This document shows, in pieces, positions 37,242 through 51,501 of a stretch of 64,000 bases of DNA. The stretch's first letter is position 1, and each line of letters begins with the position of its first letter. Position numbers and translations under genes: made by a program. The notes under the pieces were generated by a model. That model saw only the letters and a list, made by a program, of their open reading frames with translations, was not told the DNA's origin and ran no database searches. Source of the DNA: Bradyrhizobium sp. (GTDB taxonomy: Bacteria > Pseudomonadota > Alphaproteobacteria > Rhizobiales > Xanthobacteraceae); contig NZ_JAURXB010000169.1 in assembly GCF_030654605.1 (NCBI RefSeq), positions 1-64,000 on the forward strand, read 5' to 3'.

Positions 37242-38663
37242 CTATCCCACTTGGTCCAGCCGGTTTGCCAGCCGCCGGAAGCGCAGCACCAGTAGCACGG
37301 CATAGACCGCGGTGCCGCAGGACAGCCCGATCCAGACCCCGATCGCGCCCCATCCGGTCCAGAAGGCGAGGCCGTAGGCGGCCGGAAATCCGATCAGCCA
37401 GTAGCTGATCGCGGCAAACAACAGCGGTATCCGCGTGTCGTTCATGCCGCGCAACGCGCCGGCGGCGACCGTCTGGATGCCGTCGGCGACAAAGAACGTG
37501 GCGCCGACCATCAGCAGCGTGGCGGTGAGTTCGATGACGAGACCTCCGCTCTCGACCGCCTCGCCGAAGAAGAACCGCGCGATCGCAAACCGGGCGATGA
37601 TCACGGCCAGCGTCAGCGCGGACACCAGCGCCATGCCGAGCAGCGTGGCGACGAAGCCCGCCCGCCTGACGGCCGCGGCATCGTTGCGGCCGACGGCGTG
37701 CCCGACCCGCACGGTGGCCGCTATGCCGATGCCGAATGGCACCATGAACAGGATGGCGGTGACCTGCAGTGCAATCTGATGCGCCGCCAGCGCGGTGGTG
37801 CTGATCAGGCCCATCAACAGGGCTGCCGCGGAAAACAGGCCGTATTCCAGCAGGAACGAGATCGAGATCGGCGCGCCGATCACGATCAGCTGCCGCATCA
37901 GCATCCAGTCGATGCGCCAGATCCGGCCCAGCACGTGATATTTCCGGAACGGCCGGCGGTGATGCGCAAACCACAGCGCCGCCAGAAACATTCCGAAATT
38001 GATCATCGTGGTGGCGAGGCCGGCGCCGAACAGCTCCAGCCGCGGCAATCCCCATTCGCCGTGGATAAGCAGATAGACCAGCACGGCATTGGCCGGGATC
38101 GCCACCAGCGTGATCCACAACCCCGGCTCCGGGCGGTTGACCGCGCCCATGAAGCCGCGGATGGCGAGAAACCACAGCGCCGGTGCAATGCCCCACGCGA
38201 GACCGAGCAGATATTCCTGCGCCAGCCGCGCGGTGGCGGGAGCCTGACCCAGCGTCAGCAGGATCTGCTCGCCGTACAGCGGAGGCAGGATCATCGGCAG
38301 CGAAATCAGCAGCGCGGCCCACAGCCCGACGCGCAGCGCGCGCCGCACCATCCGGGGATTGCGCGCGCCAAATGCCTGCGCCGCCAGCGGCGCCACCGCG
38401 GACACCAGCCCCATGCCGAAGGTGAAGGTGATGAAGAACACCGAACTCGCCAGCGCCGCGGCGGCGACGGCCCCGTCGCCGAGCCGTCCGACCAGCGCCA
38501 GATCGGTCGTCATCATCGCGATCTGCCCGAGCTGCGTCAGCGCGATCGGCACCGCGAGTTTCAGCGTCTCGGTCAGCTCGATGACGAGGTGATGGCCGGG
38601 CGCGGCCGCGCCGGCCGGCGCCTGCTCGATTTCATCAAGGGATGTCTTGTCAAGGGAAGTCAT
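37242..38663 (-). CDS. MATE family efflux transporter
   Basis: A 473-residue multidrug and toxin extrusion (NorM-like) antiporter with about 12 hydrophobic segments in two halves. The starts of the halves, ALTQLGQIAMMTTDLALVGRLG and VIGAPISISFLLEYGLFSAAALL, are characteristic. Substrates are likely cationic drugs or metabolites. It begins 60 bases after the murA stop codon on the same strand and is followed closely by a DUF2867 gene. Confidence 0.93.
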   Translation of the reverse strand: MTSLDKTSLDEIEQAPAGAAAPGHHLVIELTETLKLAVPIALTQLGQIAMMTTDLALVGRLGDGAVAAAALASSVFFITFTFGMGLVSAVAPLAAQAFGARNPRMVRRALRVGLWAALLISLPMILPPLYGEQILLTLGQAPATARLAQEYLLGLAWGIAPALWFLAIRGFMGAVNRPEPGLWITLVAIPANAVLVYLLIHGEWGLPRLELFGAGLATTMINFGMFLAALWFAHHRRPFRKYHVLGRIWRIDWMLMRQLIVIGAPISISFLLEYGLFSAAALLMGLISTTALAAHQIALQVTAILFMVPFGIGIAATVRVGHAVGRNDAAAVRRAGFVATLLGMALVSALTLAVIIARFAIARFFFGEAVESGGLVIELTATLLMVGATFFVADGIQTVAAGALRGMNDTRIPLLFAAISYWLIGFPAAYGLAFWTGWGAIGVWIGLSCGTAVYAVLLVLRFRRLANRLDQVG

Positions 38664-38723
38664 GGGGACTGACTAGCACGGCCGCCGGGACGAAATGGTG
38701 GCGACAGGGTCGCAGTCCCTTGC

Positions 38724-42769
<4,046 letters not shown>

Positions 42770-44941
42770 TCAGTAGATCTGCAGCGACAACACCTCTCCG
42801 CTGGGCGCGATCATCACGCCCCAGGCGTCGTCGGCGGCCACTTCGATCGTATCGCTCTTCGCCGGATGGCCCGCGACCTTGACCGAATAGGGGTATTTGC
42901 CCGCCGGCAGGTCGAGCATCGGACGCTCAGGCGATTGCGGCCCACCGGCGCCGGCGGCGATCCGGATGGTCTGTTTGTTGATGCTGAGCGACACCTCACT
43001 GCCGCCCATATTGCCGAACACCAGCCTCGCCTGGCCCGGCTTCGGAATGACGTTCGCCTTCGCGGCCACGGCCGGATAGCGCTGGACGAGGTTGATCGAG
43101 GTCTCGCCCTTGCTGCGGCCGAGCTTCAGCACCGCCGGCCCGTCGGACGAGGCAAACGCGAGTTTGACCTGATCCGGCTTTATCACCGCACCATCTACGG
43201 CTTCCTTCCAGCCGCGCTTGCCGAGCTCGCTGCGATAGAAAGCGAGCACCGCGCCGAGATCGGCGGGGACACTGGCGTCGAGATCCCTGCGGAACGGGGC
43301 GTCGCTTCCGGGCACCTTCCCGGTGCCCATCATGCGCATGGTGCGCTGCTTCGGCACAGGCAACTCGGAATCGGCTTCGGCCTCGAGATCCCCGGCCGCC
43401 ACCCTGGTGGCCGATGCGCTGGGCGCCTGGCCTGCCGCGGTGTCGGGTTTGGCTGCCGCCATGACGAGGCCCGATCCGTCGACGCTGACGTTGACCTTGG
43501 GGCCCATCTGCATGGCGGTGAACGAAAGTGCCTTGCCGGCCCTCGAAAATCGCATCACGACCATGTTGGGCCTGTTGATGACCGAGGGCTGCTCCTGCCA
43601 GCCCTGCGACTTGAGCGATCCGCGGTAGAACGCCGCCAGCGCCGCGACACTTGAAGTGGAGCTGAATTCCAGCTTGCCATCGGCGCCGTCGAACTTCACG
43701 TTCTCCGCGCCATCAGGCACCGGCACCGGCTTGGTCGCATCGGCGCGCGCGCGCAACGGCGCATCCGACAGGCTGGCCGCCTGAGCGATCCGCCGCGCTT
43801 CGTCGGCGACCATCAGTTGCTGTGCGGTGGCCAGCGCATCTCCAAGGAATTTGTCGCCGGCTTCCTTTTTGGCCCTGGCCCGTGCCGCGAGGGCGGCTTC
43901 CTTCACCTGGGTGACGAGGTTGACGAAGGTGAGGTCGTATTTGTGCGCCAGCGTGAGCTGGGCGGTCTGATCGGCGGAGGAAAAATTGAGGGTGACGTCG
44001 CGGTCGGTGATGACGGCGCCGTTGGCCTCTTCCTGCCAGCTCCGCGCCGCCAACTCACGGCGAAAGAAGCCCAGCACCACCGGCAAGCCGGCGGCGACGT
44101 TGCCGCTGACCCGGCGACGGACCGAATCCGAACTGCCGGTGCTGCCGAGGCCCGACGTGGTATCCGGCATGGGCAGGCCTATCGCGTCCCGGGCAACGTC
44201 GAGGCTTGACGGCTGCGCGAACGCCGCGATCCTGATCTCGACGCCGGTCTTGCCGTCGCCGCGGCGCTGCAAGTCCAGCACGATCGGCTGTTGCTTCGGG
44301 CCGCCGTCGCGGACATCCCTGCTGTAATAGGCGCGCGCGCCGTTCGCTATCGCCTCATCAGGTTTGGCGTTTGGCCAGCGCGCCGCGATATCAGCCAATG
44401 ACAGCGCCGACCATCCCGCTTCCAGCAGCCCCCTGCGGTAGAATTCGGCGCTCGCTTCGATTGTGGCCGCGGTGATGCAGTTCAGATAAGGCCGCCTTGT
44501 ATCGTACACGATATCGGTTGCGTCCTCGGGAAACGGCACGACGGCGTACAGCCTGTCGGCGGTGTAGTGCACGACCGATTGATCCGGCCGGCCGGGAGCC
44601 TGCGTGAACGACACGTACAAGCCATGCCGCCCCTTCTTGAACGAGGTCGGGCGGCTGGATTGGCTCGACGGGTGCACATATTCCTGCCAGCCATTGGCGG
44701 CCAGCAATTTGCGCGTCGCGGCGGTCGTGATCGGAACCACGGTCGGGACGGTGTAGTTCAAACGATAGGATTCGGTGCGCGCCGCCTCTTCGATGGCGCC
44801 TTCCAGGCGCGGCAGGGTGCGGACATCGACCATGCCGTCGTCGGCCCGCGCGGCCATCGGCGCGGCGGCGATCAGGGCGAAGATCAAGGGCAGCAGGCGT
44901 TGGCCAGCGGGAATCAGCATCCCGCGCATCGTTTCAAACAT
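42770..44941 (-). CDS. Secreted repeat protein of unknown function with PEGA-like C-terminus
   Basis: A 723-residue exported protein I do not recognise. A signal peptide spans residues 1-33, ending APMAARA. At least four diverged copies of a 55-65 residue module built on (A/G)FYR..L...GWqE are visible: near 166-178, 288-345, 435-489 and 564-621, with a further GWQE at 84-87. Copies 3 and 5 share the same ending pattern (VNLVTQ, INLVQR). Residues about 637-723 look like a PEGA-type beta domain (LPAGKYPYSVKVAGH). It sits between recF and gyrB, all on one strand, 155 bases after recF's start region. Role unknown; a periplasmic envelope function is the best guess. Confidence 0.85.
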   Translation of the reverse strand: MFETMRGMLIPAGQRLLPLIFALIAAAPMAARADDGMVDVRTLPRLEGAIEEAARTESYRLNYTVPTVVPITTAATRKLLAANGWQEYVHPSSQSSRPTSFKKGRHGLYVSFTQAPGRPDQSVVHYTADRLYAVVPFPEDATDIVYDTRRPYLNCITAATIEASAEFYRRGLLEAGWSALSLADIAARWPNAKPDEAIANGARAYYSRDVRDGGPKQQPIVLDLQRRGDGKTGVEIRIAAFAQPSSLDVARDAIGLPMPDTTSGLGSTGSSDSVRRRVSGNVAAGLPVVLGFFRRELAARSWQEEANGAVITDRDVTLNFSSADQTAQLTLAHKYDLTFVNLVTQVKEAALAARARAKKEAGDKFLGDALATAQQLMVADEARRIAQAASLSDAPLRARADATKPVPVPDGAENVKFDGADGKLEFSSTSSVAALAAFYRGSLKSQGWQEQPSVINRPNMVVMRFSRAGKALSFTAMQMGPKVNVSVDGSGLVMAAAKPDTAAGQAPSASATRVAAGDLEAEADSELPVPKQRTMRMMGTGKVPGSDAPFRRDLDASVPADLGAVLAFYRSELGKRGWKEAVDGAVIKPDQVKLAFASSDGPAVLKLGRSKGETSINLVQRYPAVAAKANVIPKPGQARLVFGNMGGSEVSLSINKQTIRIAAGAGGPQSPERPMLDLPAGKYPYSVKVAGHPAKSDTIEVAADDAWGVMIAPSGEVLSLQIY

Positions 44942-45097
44942 GTGATCTCCGATATGGGCCAGAACCTGGTTTCAGGTGACCTGATTTACGATGGCCTGAT
45001 TTCGGTCGCGCAGCAGCGAGGGCGGCGGCGTCATGGCGCAACGGCTGATACCTAGTCGCGCCGGCGAACTCCAAGGTTCAACCGATCGCCCGCCCCG

Positions 45098-46237
45098 TCA
45101 GGCGCGGCGGGTGATCTGGCCGGAATCGACCTCGAAAACTTCGCCCGACGCACCGATTTCGGCGAATGCCGCGGGGTCGGCCCCGGTCATCCAGACCTGC
45201 GAACCGAGCTTGGCGAGTTCCTCGAACAGCGATCTGCGCCTGTTGGGATCGAGATGCGCCACGACTTCGTCGAGCAGCAACAGCGGCGTGATGCCGGTCA
45301 TCTCCGCGACCAGGCTGGCATGCGCCAGTACGAGGCCAATCAGCAGCGCCTTCTGTTCGCCGGTGGAGGCGTCGCGCGCCGGCATGTTTTTCGGCGCGTA
45401 GATCACCTGCAGATCGGTCAAATGCGGCCCGTCGAGGGTACGGCCGGCGGCGGCGTCGCGGGCGCGGCCGGCGCGCAGGATCTCGCGGTAGCGATCTTCC
45501 ACCGCGGTGGCGGGTTCATTGACCAGCGCGTTTTCCATCCAGCCGTCGAGCATGATCCTTGCGGAAGGAAACGCCGAGGCGTCGCCGCGTTCGCGCAGCA
45601 TTGCGGCCAGCCGCGTCACGGTCTGGCCGCGCATCGCCGCCACCGCGACGGCGAGCTCGGCTGTCTCACGTTCGATGGCGTCACACCAATGGTCGTCGTA
45701 ATTGCGCACTTCCAGCAGCCGGTTGCGCGAGCGCAAGGAGCGGTCGAGCGCCGACACCCGGCTGGAATGCTCGGAGTCGATCGCCAGCACCAGCCGGTCG
45801 AAAAACCGGCGCCGCTCGGATGCTGCGCCGAGAAACAGCCCGTCCATCGTCGGCGTCAGCCACACCATGCGCAAATGATCGCCGAAGGCGGCGGCGGAAC
45901 CGACCGGCTCGCGGTCGATCCGGCAGCGCCGGCTGGTCGCCGCACCTTCACTGCCGGGCGGGTCGATGCCGGTGCCGAGCGTGGCGAGACCGAGCGCGCC
46001 CTCGACCTCGGCGGACACCGCCCAGGAACCGTCGCCCTGGATATCGGCGACGTCGTCGAGCGTGGCGCGGCGCAAGCCCCGTCCGGGCGTGAGAAACGAG
46101 ATTGCCTCGATGCAGTTGGTCTTGCCGGCGCCGTTCGGTCCCACCAGCACCACCACGTCGCCACGGGTCTGCAAACTCGCGCTGCGATAATTGCGGAAGT
46201 GCGTCAGCGTCAGGCGATGGATGCGGGAGGCGGTCAT
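45098..46237 (-). CDS. recF: DNA replication and repair protein RecF
   Basis: RecF of 379 residues, an SMC-like ATPase that loads RecA at single-strand gaps. Walker A is GPNGAGKT (33-40), the ABC signature region is STGEQKALLIGLVLAHA, and Walker B LLLLDEVVAHLD. THFRNYRSA at the N-terminus is diagnostic. It follows dnaN, separated by a palindromic repeat. Confidence 0.97.
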   Translation of the reverse strand: MTASRIHRLTLTHFRNYRSASLQTRGDVVVLVGPNGAGKTNCIEAISFLTPGRGLRRATLDDVADIQGDGSWAVSAEVEGALGLATLGTGIDPPGSEGAATSRRCRIDREPVGSAAAFGDHLRMVWLTPTMDGLFLGAASERRRFFDRLVLAIDSEHSSRVSALDRSLRSRNRLLEVRNYDDHWCDAIERETAELAVAVAAMRGQTVTRLAAMLRERGDASAFPSARIMLDGWMENALVNEPATAVEDRYREILRAGRARDAAAGRTLDGPHLTDLQVIYAPKNMPARDASTGEQKALLIGLVLAHASLVAEMTGITPLLLLDEVVAHLDPNRRRSLFEELAKLGSQVWMTGADPAAFAEIGASGEVFEVDSGQITRRA

Positions 46238-46247
46238 GCTGTTCTCT

Positions 46248-46358
46248 CGTCATGCCCGGCTTCATGCCGGGCATCCACGTCTTTGCGGTGTTCAAGACGT
46301 GGATGGCCGGGACAAGCCCGGCCATGACGCAATTTGGGCAGCAAGCCCGGCAATGACA
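46248..46358. repeat. Intergenic palindrome, GGCCGGG/CCCGGCC-CATCCACGTCTT family
   Basis: Contains atgcccggcttcatgccgggc and then catccacgtcttt, followed by the inverted gacgtggatggccgggacaag and cccggccatgac. Second copy of the 12110-12200 type, here with both arms complete, in the dnaN-recF gap. Confidence 0.88.
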
Positions 46359-46371
46359 AGTTAGTAAATTC

Positions 46372-47490
46372 CTACACCCGCATCGGCATCAGCACATACA
46401 GCGCGCCCTTGGAATCCTTGTCCTGCACCAGGGTCGGTGAACCCGGATCGGCCAATCTCAGGACCGCGACTTCGCCCTCGATCTGGGCGGCGATATCCAG
46501 CAGATAGCGCGAGTTGAATCCGATATCGAGCGCGTCGGAGGCGTATTCGACCTCGAGTTCTTCGGTCGCACTTCCGGAATCCGGGTTGGTCACCGACAGT
46601 ATGAGCTTGCCGGCGGACAGCGCCAGTTTTACCGCGCGGCCGCGTTCGCTGGAGATGGTCGAGACGCGGTCGACCGCGGCCTCGAAATCCTTCTTGTCGA
46701 CGATCAGTTCCTTGTCGTTGTTTTGCGGGATGACGCGGCCGTAATCCGGAAACGTACCGTCGATCAGTTTCGAGGTCAGCACCACATGGCCGATGGTGAA
46801 GCGGATCTTGCCCTGCGACAGTTCGATGCCGACTTCGCCCTCATTGTCGTCGATCAGCCGCAGCACTTCGCCGACGGTCTTGCGCGGCACGATCACGCCG
46901 GGCATGCCGTCCGCGCCCTTGGGCAGGGGCAGATCGACCTGCGCCAGCCTGTGGCCGTCGGTCGCGACCGCGCGCAGGGTCGCCGCCTTGGCGCTGCCGG
47001 CGGCGTGCAGATAGATGCCGTTGAGGTAGTAGCGGGTCTCCTCGGTCGAGATCGCAAATTGGGTGCGGTCGATCAGCCGCTTCAGGTCGGAGGCGGCCAG
47101 CGCGAACGAATGCGTCATGTCGCCGGCGGCGAGATCCGGAAAATCGTTTTCGGGCAGCGTCTGCAGCGTGAAGCGGGAGCGGCCGGCGCGGATCGCCAGC
47201 ACCGAGCGGTCGCCGTCGCCTTCCAGCACGATCTGCGATCCGTCGGGCAGCTTGCGCACGATGTCGTAGAACATGTGCGCCGGCACGGTGGTCGAGCCGC
47301 CGGTCGCGGTTTCCGCCGCCAGCGTCTCCGTCACCTCGAGGTCGAGGTCGGTGGCTTTCAGCGACAGCCGGGCGCCTTCGGCGCGGACCAGCACGTTGCC
47401 GAGGATCGGAATGGTGTTGCGGCGCTCGACCACGCGATGGACGTGGCCCAGCGATTTCAGGAGTTGCGCGCGTTCGACGGTGACCTTCAT
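46372..47490 (-). CDS. dnaN: DNA polymerase III beta subunit (sliding clamp)
   Basis: DnaN of 372 residues, the ring-shaped clamp tethering Pol III to DNA. Three clamp domains are present: MKVTVERAQLLKSLGHVHRVVERRNTIPILGN, then LKRLIDRTQFAISTEETRYYLNGIYLH, and the C-terminal VLMPMRV that forms part of the peptide-binding pocket. ATG 47490 (MKVTVERA) is the conserved start; the frame continues upstream without meaning. Confidence 0.98.
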   Translation of the reverse strand: MKVTVERAQLLKSLGHVHRVVERRNTIPILGNVLVRAEGARLSLKATDLDLEVTETLAAETATGGSTTVPAHMFYDIVRKLPDGSQIVLEGDGDRSVLAIRAGRSRFTLQTLPENDFPDLAAGDMTHSFALAASDLKRLIDRTQFAISTEETRYYLNGIYLHAAGSAKAATLRAVATDGHRLAQVDLPLPKGADGMPGVIVPRKTVGEVLRLIDDNEGEVGIELSQGKIRFTIGHVVLTSKLIDGTFPDYGRVIPQNNDKELIVDKKDFEAAVDRVSTISSERGRAVKLALSAGKLILSVTNPDSGSATEELEVEYASDALDIGFNSRYLLDIAAQIEGEVAVLRLADPGSPTLVQDKDSKGALYVLMPMRV

Positions 47491-47761
47491 TGCAATACCC
47501 GCCTGATCCCTAAGATGGAAAAGCCGGGCGGCCCAAAAGGCGCGCCGCGGCATTTGAAACCCGAAAAGCCTGATCGAAGCTGGATTTGATCAAACCCGCG
47601 GGGGGACCGCAAGGTGGCTCGGATGGCCCTTCAGCGCAAGCGGAACGGGCGGTCGTTCCCCACGTTTTGCCGGAAATTAGCACGTCGCCCCGCCCAACGC
47701 CGGCCCCGGCTTGGGCCGGGGCGGCAAAATGAAACTGTCCCGTGACGGAACGGTGAAAATT

Positions 47762-49192
47762 TCACTCCTGCAGTTGGCGCTTGAGCGATTCGACCTCTTC
47801 GGAGAGCGACACGTCCTTGGAGACCAGGGCCTCGATCTTGCGCACGGCGTGCAGAACCGTGGTGTGGTCGCGTCCGCCGAAGCGGCGGCCGATTTCGGGC
47901 AAGCTCCGTAGCGTCAGGGTTTTGGCCAGGTACATCGCGACCTGGCGCGGGCGCACCACATTGGCGGTACGCCGCGACGACAATAGGTCGGAGCGACTGA
48001 CATTGTACTGGCGGGCCACCACGCGCTGGATGTCCTCGATCTTGATGCGTTTGGGTTCCTGCGGGCGAATCAGGTCGCGCACCTCGCGCTCGGCCATTTC
48101 AAGCGTCACCGGCTGGGCGTTGAGCTTGCTGTGCGCCAACAGGCGGTTGATGGCGCCTTCGAGGTCGCGGCCGTTATGGGTGATGGTGCGCGCCAGATAA
48201 TCCAGCACAGGCGCCGGCACGTCGAAGGTGGCGTGATGCGCGCGGGCTGCCGCGACGCGCGACTTGAGGATTCCGAGCCGCAGTTCCTCGCCGAGCGATC
48301 CCATCTCGACCACCAGGCCGCCGGCAAGGCGCGAACGCACGCGGTCGTCGAGGCTCTCGAGGTCGGACGGCGGACGATCCGCGGCGATCACGACCTGGCG
48401 CCCGGCGTCGATCAGCGCGTTCAGGGTGTGACAGAATTCGGCCTGGGTCGATTTGCCCTGCAGGAACTGGAGATCGTCGATGACAAGCACGTCGATGCCG
48501 CGGAGCGCTTCCTTGAAGGCCAGAGCCGTCTGCGTCTTCAGCGCGGCCACGAAGCCGTACATGAACTTCTCCGCGGTGAGATAGAGCACCTTGCGTTCGC
48601 TGCCGGAATTACCGGCCCAGGTCACCGCCTGCAGCAGATGGGTTTTGCCGAGGCCGACACCGGCATGGATATAGAGCGGGTTGAACATCACGCTGTCGCC
48701 GCGCCGTCCCTCCGCCACCTGGCGGGCGGCGGCATGGGCCAGCGTATTGGAGCGGCCGATGACGAAGCTTCCGAAGGTCAGGCGCGGATCGAGCGGCGAG
48801 CCGCCGAGCGCGTCATGGCTGGCGGACACCGGCGCGATCGCGGTGGCGCGCAGTTCCGGCGCCGGCCGTCCGTCCGTACGCTCGGGGCGGCGGGAATCGA
48901 GCGGGGCGGCGGCTTCCTTGGCCGGCGCCGCACAGCGCATCGCGGTGCGCACGGTAAGGTCGATGCGATGCACTTCGGGCATCTCGGCCTGCCAGCAGGT
49001 GAGAACGCGCTCGGCATAATGCGCCTGGATCCAGCTCTTGAGAAACCGCGTCGGCACCGAAAGCCGGACGCTTTCGTCCTGCACGCCTTCCAGGTCCATC
49101 CGCGCAAACCAGCTCGTATAGACGTCTTCCCCCACGCTCGAGCGCAGCCGACCCTTCACGCGTGACCAGCGATCCTGTTCGATATTTGTCAT
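47762..49192 (-). CDS. dnaA: Chromosomal replication initiator protein DnaA
   Basis: DnaA of 476 residues. Domain I (about 1-85, [19 protein letters not shown]), a variable linker, the AAA+ domain III with Walker A GVGLGKT (178-184) and Walker [10 protein letters not shown], and the DNA-binding domain IV with the DnaA signature [10 protein letters not shown]. All standard motifs are intact. It begins the replication gene block and is preceded by a 1.2 kb gene-free region. Control by CcrM methylation is known for DnaA in Caulobacter; five GANTC sites lie upstream but are not obviously enriched. Confidence 0.98.
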   Translation of the reverse strand: MTNIEQDRWSRVKGRLRSSVGEDVYTSWFARMDLEGVQDESVRLSVPTRFLKSWIQAHYAERVLTCWQAEMPEVHRIDLTVRTAMRCAAPAKEAAAPLDSRRPERTDGRPAPELRATAIAPVSASHDALGGSPLDPRLTFGSFVIGRSNTLAHAAARQVAEGRRGDSVMFNPLYIHAGVGLGKTHLLQAVTWAGNSGSERKVLYLTAEKFMYGFVAALKTQTALAFKEALRGIDVLVIDDLQFLQGKSTQAEFCHTLNALIDAGRQVVIAADRPPSDLESLDDRVRSRLAGGLVVEMGSLGEELRLGILKSRVAAARAHHATFDVPAPVLDYLARTITHNGRDLEGAINRLLAHSKLNAQPVTLEMAEREVRDLIRPQEPKRIKIEDIQRVVARQYNVSRSDLLSSRRTANVVRPRQVAMYLAKTLTLRSLPEIGRRFGGRDHTTVLHAVRKIEALVSKDVSLSEEVESLKRQLQE

Positions 49193-50400
49193 TTTCTGAC
49201 GACTTTTCTGATGGAGTAAAGTTCCCGGCGATGCCGCCGTGCGCGTGTTCCGCAGGTCGTGACCTCGAGCGAGACTTGGTCTCCAGCCATAGACCGGCCG
49301 TTCGGCAAGATGCCGTTGGGCTGGATCGTCGGCTGGAAGCGAAGCGTTCGCGAGGTCAGCGCGTACTCAACGGTCTTTCCGGAGCTCGCGCGGGGGGGCG
49401 CATGCAGGCGGCGACTAAGGCGTCCAATACGTCATCGGTTGAAACTGGCACATGGTCGATTACCGCGATGATTCCGTAAAGCATACAGCCTCCCCCTCTC
49501 GCCACGATTGCTCGCGGCGAGGTGTCATTCCACGCATGTTTCAAATTCAGCCGGCAGTGCCTGAAGCTTGGAAACGTTCAGACCCCATGCCGATTCGTTC
49601 AGCCCGTCTTTTTTAACCCGTTCGGGTGCTTCGCCTTGCGCTTCCCGGGTTGGCCCGTTTCGTATTTCTCTTGTTCGACGAGCGGGACACGAATGCCCCA
49701 CCTCGAGAAATTTCGACACAGAACCACATTCCTCATATTGCTATGAGGCTTACCCCGACAATCGCTTGGAAAGCGTCGCCAACGCGCACACCGCCGCCGA
49801 TTTGCACGTCCGCCCCGTTTCTTAAACCGCGCTGGTCTGAAGAGCCGTGGGCGCCGCGAACGCCCTAAGAGATACATCATGCCCTGTTTCCCGCAACGAA
49901 AATGATTCAGCGCGAGCACCGGCAAAAACCACTTCCCACTCGCGAAACCCACCGGTGCGTTTCGTATCGAGCGGCAAGGTTTTGAATCTGCGCGTAGATT
50001 CGAAACCCGGAAGCGCTGTGACATTTCTGACAATCACTCAAAATAAATTCATAATTTGTTTACGAATGGGCGAGGTGGAAATCCATTTTCCAACAAGCGG
50101 ACGCCACTATGCCGATAAGTGACTACGCAAGCGCCATTTTTTTTGATCGTCGGAAGAGGGTAACCCTGAAGCGTTTTGCGACGCGCTCGCTTGCTATTTG
50201 CAAAGCGTGGCCGAGCATTGACCGGCATCAATGCAGCTCGTTCGCCGGCGAAGTACATAAGCCCGGCTTCCTGAATAGGCCCAGTAAAATTACGGGCGCG
50301 CCAGCTTGTCGCCTGGGGCCGACTGCAGTGCGGTGCAAATACAAAAAGAAAAAGCCCGGCGTGGCCGGGCTTTCTTGACGACTATCTTTTTCGATCGGCT
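49193..50400. other. 1.2 kb gene-free region between dnaA and rpsT
   Basis: No convincing gene: the open frames here are short, overlap each other and lack ribosome sites. Visible structures are small hairpins at 49731-49748 (cctcata/tatgagg), 49984-50001 (gaatct/agattc), the rpsT terminator at 50342-50374, and an AT-rich stretch at 50036-50068. GANTC sites lie at 49470, 49592, 49904, 49984 and 49997. No perfect TTATNCACA-type DnaA box was found on either strand. It must hold the dnaA promoter and may hold part of the origin or a small RNA. Confidence 0.6.
50342..50374 (-). terminator. Rho-independent terminator of rpsT
   Basis: Read on the minus strand, GAAAGCCCGGC-CAC-GCCGGGCTTT forms a perfect 10 bp stem with a 3-base loop, followed by a T-rich tail (TTTTTCTTTTTG). 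It lies 27 bases after the rpsT stop codon. Confidence 0.93.
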
Positions 50401-50667
50401 TTATTTCGCGAGCTTGGCGATCTGATGTGCGAGCCGCGAAACCTTTCGGCTCGCATTATTCTTGTGAATGATGTTGCGCTGCGCTGCCTGCATCAGTTCC
50501 GGTTCCGCGCGCGTCATCGCCTTCAGCGCCGCTTCGCGGTCGCCGCTCTTGATCGCTTCTTCGACGGTGCGAACCGCGCCGCGCATCTGGGTGCGGCGCG
50601 ACTTGTTGATGATGGTGCGGCGGGCAATCTTGCGTGTCGCCTTTTTGGCGGAAGTTGTATTGGCCAT
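50401..50667 (-). CDS. rpsT: 30S ribosomal protein S20
   Basis: S20 of 88 residues, a primary 16S rRNA-binding protein of the small subunit. [24 protein letters not shown], with its dense Lys/Arg, and [19 protein letters not shown] are diagnostic. A weak AAGGA lies about 11 bases before the start. rpsT directly upstream of dnaA is a common alphaproteobacterial arrangement. A strong terminator follows. Confidence 0.97.
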   Translation of the reverse strand: MANTTSAKKATRKIARRTIINKSRRTQMRGAVRTVEEAIKSGDREAALKAMTRAEPELMQAAQRNIIHKNNASRKVSRLAHQIAKLAK

Positions 50668-51022
50668 GTTCTCAAATATCCTTCGGCGGTGACCGGTCGC
50701 TGAGTGGTCGGGCTTGAGCGCGCCGGCCGTTCAACCGCCTGATCGAAGCTGGTGTTTTCCGGATGCTCCCGAGATGCCATTGCAGGCCAGGCGAATATGC
50801 TGACATGACGGCGTCGTTCAAAGAACAGCGGCGGCGGGATTGCGCCCGCCGCCATTGCCGGTCTTATAGAGGGCGCGCCCTGCAGCGTCAACGCCTTCCG
50901 GGGCGCCTGGGGCCGGCCGGCCGGTTTCGAAAGGTCGGATAAGCTGCTGAAGTGGTTGAATTTCTTGAAGGGGCCCGTTAATCCCTGACCGCGTTCGGGG
51001 CGCAACAGACATAAGGTGACGC
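50668..51022. other. 355-base divergent intergenic region
   Basis: It must carry the rpsT promoter (leftward) and that of the small membrane protein (rightward). A ggcggcgggattgcgcccgccgcc palindrome lies near 50829-50852. I see no convincing -35/-10 pair. Confidence 0.5.
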
Positions 51023-51340
51023 ATGATCCGCGGTTTCTTCCGACTTGTGGGCCTCTTGCTGCTGGCCTGCGGATTCATCTTCATGGTCTATGACGGCGCC
51101 CGCTGGGTTGCCGATCAGACCCTGCAATTTACCCGGTTTGGCCAGTTCTGGAACGATATCCACCAGTCCAGCCAGCAGGCCTTCCGGGCCTGGCTGGAGG
51201 GCACCGCGCCCTGGCTCTGGAGCAGCGTCGTCCGGGTGATCCTGGACCAGCCGGTTTTTGCCGTGCTGGGCGTGCTGGGAATTCTGCTCATGCTGCTGTT
51301 CCGGCCACGCAAGCCGCTGATCGGCTATTCCCGGAATTGA
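51023..51340 (+). CDS. Small membrane protein, function unknown
   Basis: A 105-residue protein with two hydrophobic helices (about residues 5-22 and 76-95) and a short linker containing W-rich LEGTAPWLWSSVV. The topology is a hairpin with a periplasmic loop between them. The ending FRPRKPLIGYSRN is basic. I do not recognise it. It is divergent from rpsT and 161 bases upstream of msrA on the same strand. Confidence 0.75.
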   Translation: MIRGFFRLVGLLLLACGFIFMVYDGARWVADQTLQFTRFGQFWNDIHQSSQQAFRAWLEGTAPWLWSSVVRVILDQPVFAVLGVLGILLMLLFRPRKPLIGYSRN

Positions 51341-51501
51341 ACGGGCCATTCCCCAGCCCGCGCTTGTGTTCGACGCGTACGGCGTAACAGGACTGCCGTT
51401 CCCTGCGTAAAGACATATAATAGATAATAGAGCCACGCATTCGAATGGCGTGCGGATCCGGGGTTGCCCGGAACGCGCCTTCGACATCGAGAGGTGATCC
51501 C

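Noticed and set aside
47642..47666. A second GGAAC-N16-CGTT match on the plus strand between dnaA and dnaN
   Set aside because: It would transcribe antisense to dnaA with no gene to serve, so a chance match in GC-rich DNA is more likely.
47704..47721. CCCCGGC-TTGG-GCCGGGG hairpin just after dnaA, as a terminator
   Set aside because: No T-run follows on the minus strand; it looks like a short relative of the repeat at 23048-23170.
49599..50033. 144-codon open frame in the region upstream of dnaA
   Set aside because: No ribosome site, overlaps several other frames of similar size in both directions, and basic low-complexity composition; treated as noncoding.
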